Shown here one piece after another: positions 61,579-64,000 of a DNA stretch of 64,000 bases (position 1 is its first letter; every line of letters starts with the position of its first letter). The DNA comes from Epinephelus fuscoguttatus. Lineage: Eukaryota > Chordata > Actinopteri > Perciformes > Serranidae. Made by a program: the position numbers and the translations under genes. The stretch spans positions 19,437,707-19,501,706 of the forward strand of contig NC_064770.1 of NCBI RefSeq assembly GCF_011397635.1, given 5' to 3'. The notes below the pieces were generated by a model, which did no database searches, was not told the DNA's origin, and saw nothing but the letters and a program-made list of their open reading frames with translations.

Positions 61579-61924
61579 GGTTATTGCCCAAAACCAATTT
61601 TAGTGGAGCTGTAGTGGTGTTACTATCAACAGCGCGGTGCAACCGCACTCACAGAAGTTGAAGGGGCGTTTTCGACGTGTTTTTGGTGTGTTTCCGTCGT
61701 CTGAGCTAACGGAACTCTGCTCCTCTGCTCTGGACGTTCGACTTGTTTTTCTTCCGGTATTTGCATGGAGTGGTAACCAATCAGAAACAAACAATTGACT
61801 GATTTCTTCTTCGTCCTATCACAGAGACGTATCGCGGTCACGTGAGCGTCGCCATGGTGTCAGATAAAGCTACATGAGCTACGTGCTAGCTCAGGCTTTG
61901 CTATGTCTGTGCTTGAAAAGCGAG
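61579..61924. promoter_or_regulatory. Probable bidirectional promoter of fn3krp and arl16
   Basis: The 346 bp between the two divergent ATGs must hold both 5' UTRs and start sites. It is locally richer in CpG than the neighbourhood (CGTGTTTTT, CGTCGTCTG, CGCGGTCACGTGAGCGTCGC) and contains a CACGTG E-box near 61840 and a CCAAT (61778-61782). I see no TATA box. Confidence 0.6.
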
Positions 61925-63509
61925 ATGAGCGGCAGTGAAATTTGTTTGCTTCTTGGAGCGACTGGTGTCGGAAAAACGTTGCTGCTGAAACGTCTACAAA
62001 ATATCCTTTATACCCGACTGAATGTTTCCAACTACAACTTGTAAAAAGTAGTATTAATTTGTTACTGTGTGTCAACGTGTTGTGTAGCTAACGTAGCTAT
62101 AGCTAGCTAGCTGACGATAGCCTAGTGTAGAGCCGTTAGTAACGTTAGTGATCTAAGTCACAATTAGCTATAGCTAGTTAATTATAAACATACAGACGGG
62201 CTACACACTATAGGAAACCCATATAAGGTGTCTCTCACATGTGTGTTTAACTGTGTTGAGATTTGGTGGTTGAAAAGGCTATAGCATATGATTTATGTTA
62301 TTTTCACACTCATGAAACCATTACGTGACCCCTCATCTCCATAAATGGGGGCATTGCCATCCTGGATGAGACCACTAATTTATTTTCCTTTAAGTTGTCA
62401 CCCGTTTGTCTATCCATTTTTCCATATTTTTATATCAGTTTGAGTGCATACTCAGTTACTAAACACTTGGTAGACATGCATCCAAGGTAAATAAGTGACA
62501 TGGTATGGAGGAAAATAAATTATAAATACATGGCATACCCTTATAAAAAGGATTACTACAAAATGCCACTTTCACAACTTATGGAATATATCATATAAGC
62601 TGTTCAAATAATATTTTGATCTGCTTTTGTGCATTTAAATTGTGATAACAGTCATAGCACTGGCTGCTAAGGATATTTTTCCTATCAGGTTTTATTTACA
62701 GCTCAGTCTGCATGGATTAGGTGAACTGGGGGGACCTCCTTCTACTCTGCCTACTGTAAGTAATATTGAAAGGTAGTTTTAATACGTTTACAGGCTCAGT
62801 TTTGATGAGACAGTAGACGTCCATGTAATGCCCTCACTCTCCTTAAACCTCCTCAGGTAGGGACCAACCTGACAGACCTGACACTGAAGAAGAAGAAGGT
62901 GACATTAAGAGAGCTGGGAGGCTGCATGGGCCCTATATGGCCGAGTTACTTCAAAGACTGCTCCTCTGTCATTGTATGTTTTTGTATACATGCTGCAACA
63001 TTTGACAGAGTTAAATGAATTGACTGCTGCAATCACTTGAATAAATGTGTCTTTCTTTGTGTTTTGTTATAGTTCATGGTGGACTCAGCCAACATTGCTC
63101 AAATATCCTCCTCCTGTGTCCAGCTGCTGTCAGTACTTTCTGCTGAGCCTCTGCAAAGTGCCTCTGTGGTTATTCTGTTCAACAAGAGGTGACTCTCACA
63201 TACACACCAATCACTATATTCGCTTGCCATACCTGCAAGATGTCAGTCAGCATGTTCAATACAAAAAATATCCGATATCATAATTTTGTCTCTTGTTGAA
63301 AGCTGTTACCATTGTGTATTTTCTTTTTTTTTTTTTTCTTCAGTGACTTGCCTTGCACTATGAGTCTCGTAGAGATGAAGTCCCTGTTCAGAATGGATGA
63401 CATCATTGCATCTGCGCCTCAGCCAATCACAACAATTGAAATCAGTGCCCGCTCTGGACAGGGACTTCAGGAGGTGCTGAGCTGGCTGGAGTCCATCATA
63501 GTCAAGTGA
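61925..63509 (+). CDS. arl16: ADP-ribosylation factor-like protein 16, five exons
   Basis: ARL16 is an atypical ARF-family GTPase, reported in ciliary protein traffic and as a RIG-I regulator. Exons: 61925-62000, 62700-62755, 62857-62973, 63073-63188, 63344-63509; 176 residues. Motifs: P-loop GATGVGKT at residues 11-18, VGTNLTD around the switch I threonine, RELGG in place of the usual D-x-G-G-Q (residues 62-66, so the Asp and the catalytic Gln are replaced), NKSD at 120-123, and EISARSG as the SAK-like motif. There is no glycine at position 2, so no N-myristoylation is expected; family members of this type are divergent. Intron 1 begins ATATCCTTT and ends AC, read here as a U12-type intron. 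The other introns are GT-AG. The start is the first ATG in frame with the P-loop. Confidence 0.93.
62001..62699 (+). other. arl16 intron 1, U12-type AT-AC intron candidate
   Basis: The intron begins with ATATCCTTT, the consensus 5' splice site of the minor spliceosome, and ends with TTTAC. A branch-like TTCCTATCA lies about 20 nt before the end. Using these borders gives exon 1 of 76 nt and exon 2 of 56 nt, in frame, and a protein join (RLQ-K-LSLHG) of about the family length. Confidence 0.8.
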
Positions 63510-64000
63510 ACTATTGTATGTTTGTTTCCTATAACGTGATGCTACTCTCACAGGACTTGGGAATCTCACAGGCAAGCCTGTTGCCAAGAGATGTCAGTAT
63601 CCTCAGTGTGCAAAGACTGTTAACACACATGTGTTTGATGCTGGACTCACTGAAAAACTGTTGGTGTATCTTTGGTACCAAATAACAATGGTGACTGACT
63701 GTTTGTAAGAGTGAATGAGGTAGGAGATGTTTTAGTGGGATGATGGCAAGATGGAATGATTGTGTGGTTGACCTTTTCACATTTGTTAAATCGACACTAC
63801 TGTAGGTCTTACCTTCAGTTAACAACTATTTATACTGGTTACTTTTACCAATCAAATTCTGCACACATAAACAGTGAACTACTGAGATTCATGATGATCC
63901 TCATGCGCAAGAAGTAGAGGGGGTAGAAAGCAGGGAAGGGGCCATTTTAAGTCGCAGGACACTTTACTGTGTTTGAAATGATACAAAGATGGTCTCTTGT
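63510..64000. other. arl16 3' flank
   Basis: It probably includes the arl16 3' UTR. I see no AATAAA on the plus strand before the window ends, so the transcript end is not placed. No other gene is visible. Confidence 0.5.

Noticed and set aside
62001-62023. GT-AG reading of arl16 intron 1 with donor GTTTCC at 62024
   Set aside because: It keeps frame, but it adds eight residues absent from the family and leaves the perfect ATATCCTTT unexplained. RNA data could reverse this choice.

Overview
The window is nuclear DNA of a teleost fish, most likely a percomorph. The evidence is spliced vertebrate genes with short exons, many CA/TG microsatellites, and fish-type interspersed repeats (Tc1-like elements, L2-like LINE, SINE-like retroposons, TTAA-flanked inverted-repeat elements). 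I cannot name the species. The gene order is the block known from human 17q25.3: FN3KRP, FN3K and TBCD in the same orientation, with ZNF750 nested antisense inside TBCD. ARL16, also a 17q25.3 gene in human, lies next to it.

Layout. Positions 1-17255 hold no gene I can support; they contain microsatellites, a minisatellite, an AT-rich tandem array, TIR elements and one SINE-like insertion. From 17526 to 54370 (minus strand) lies tbcd, reconstructed here as 38 coding exons that join in phase (3591 nt, 1196 residues). One of its introns uses a GC donor. Its introns carry LINE fragments, a second SINE-like copy, two decayed Tc1 elements, a 1.84-kb TTAA-flanked inverted-repeat element, and the two-coding-exon gene znf750 (45241-47215, plus strand) in intron 13. 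From 56160 to 61578 (minus strand) are two tandem fructosamine-3-kinase genes, each with six exons and 309 codons: fn3k and fn3krp. From 61925 to 63509 (plus strand) is arl16, head-to-head with fn3krp, 346 bp apart; its first intron looks like a U12-type AT-AC intron.

Biology. tbcd makes a tubulin-folding cofactor. znf750 makes an epidermal differentiation regulator. fn3k and fn3krp repair glycated proteins. arl16 is a small ARF-like GTPase. They are neighbours by conserved synteny, not members of one pathway. The observations most worth checking are the nearly identical tract shared by the two kinase genes (probable gene conversion) next to paralogue-specific exons, the displaced P-loop cysteine in fn3k, the U12-type intron of arl16, and the palindromic TTAA element in tbcd intron 30.

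All exon joins were made by eye from splice consensus, reading frame and remembered family sequences; no search was run.
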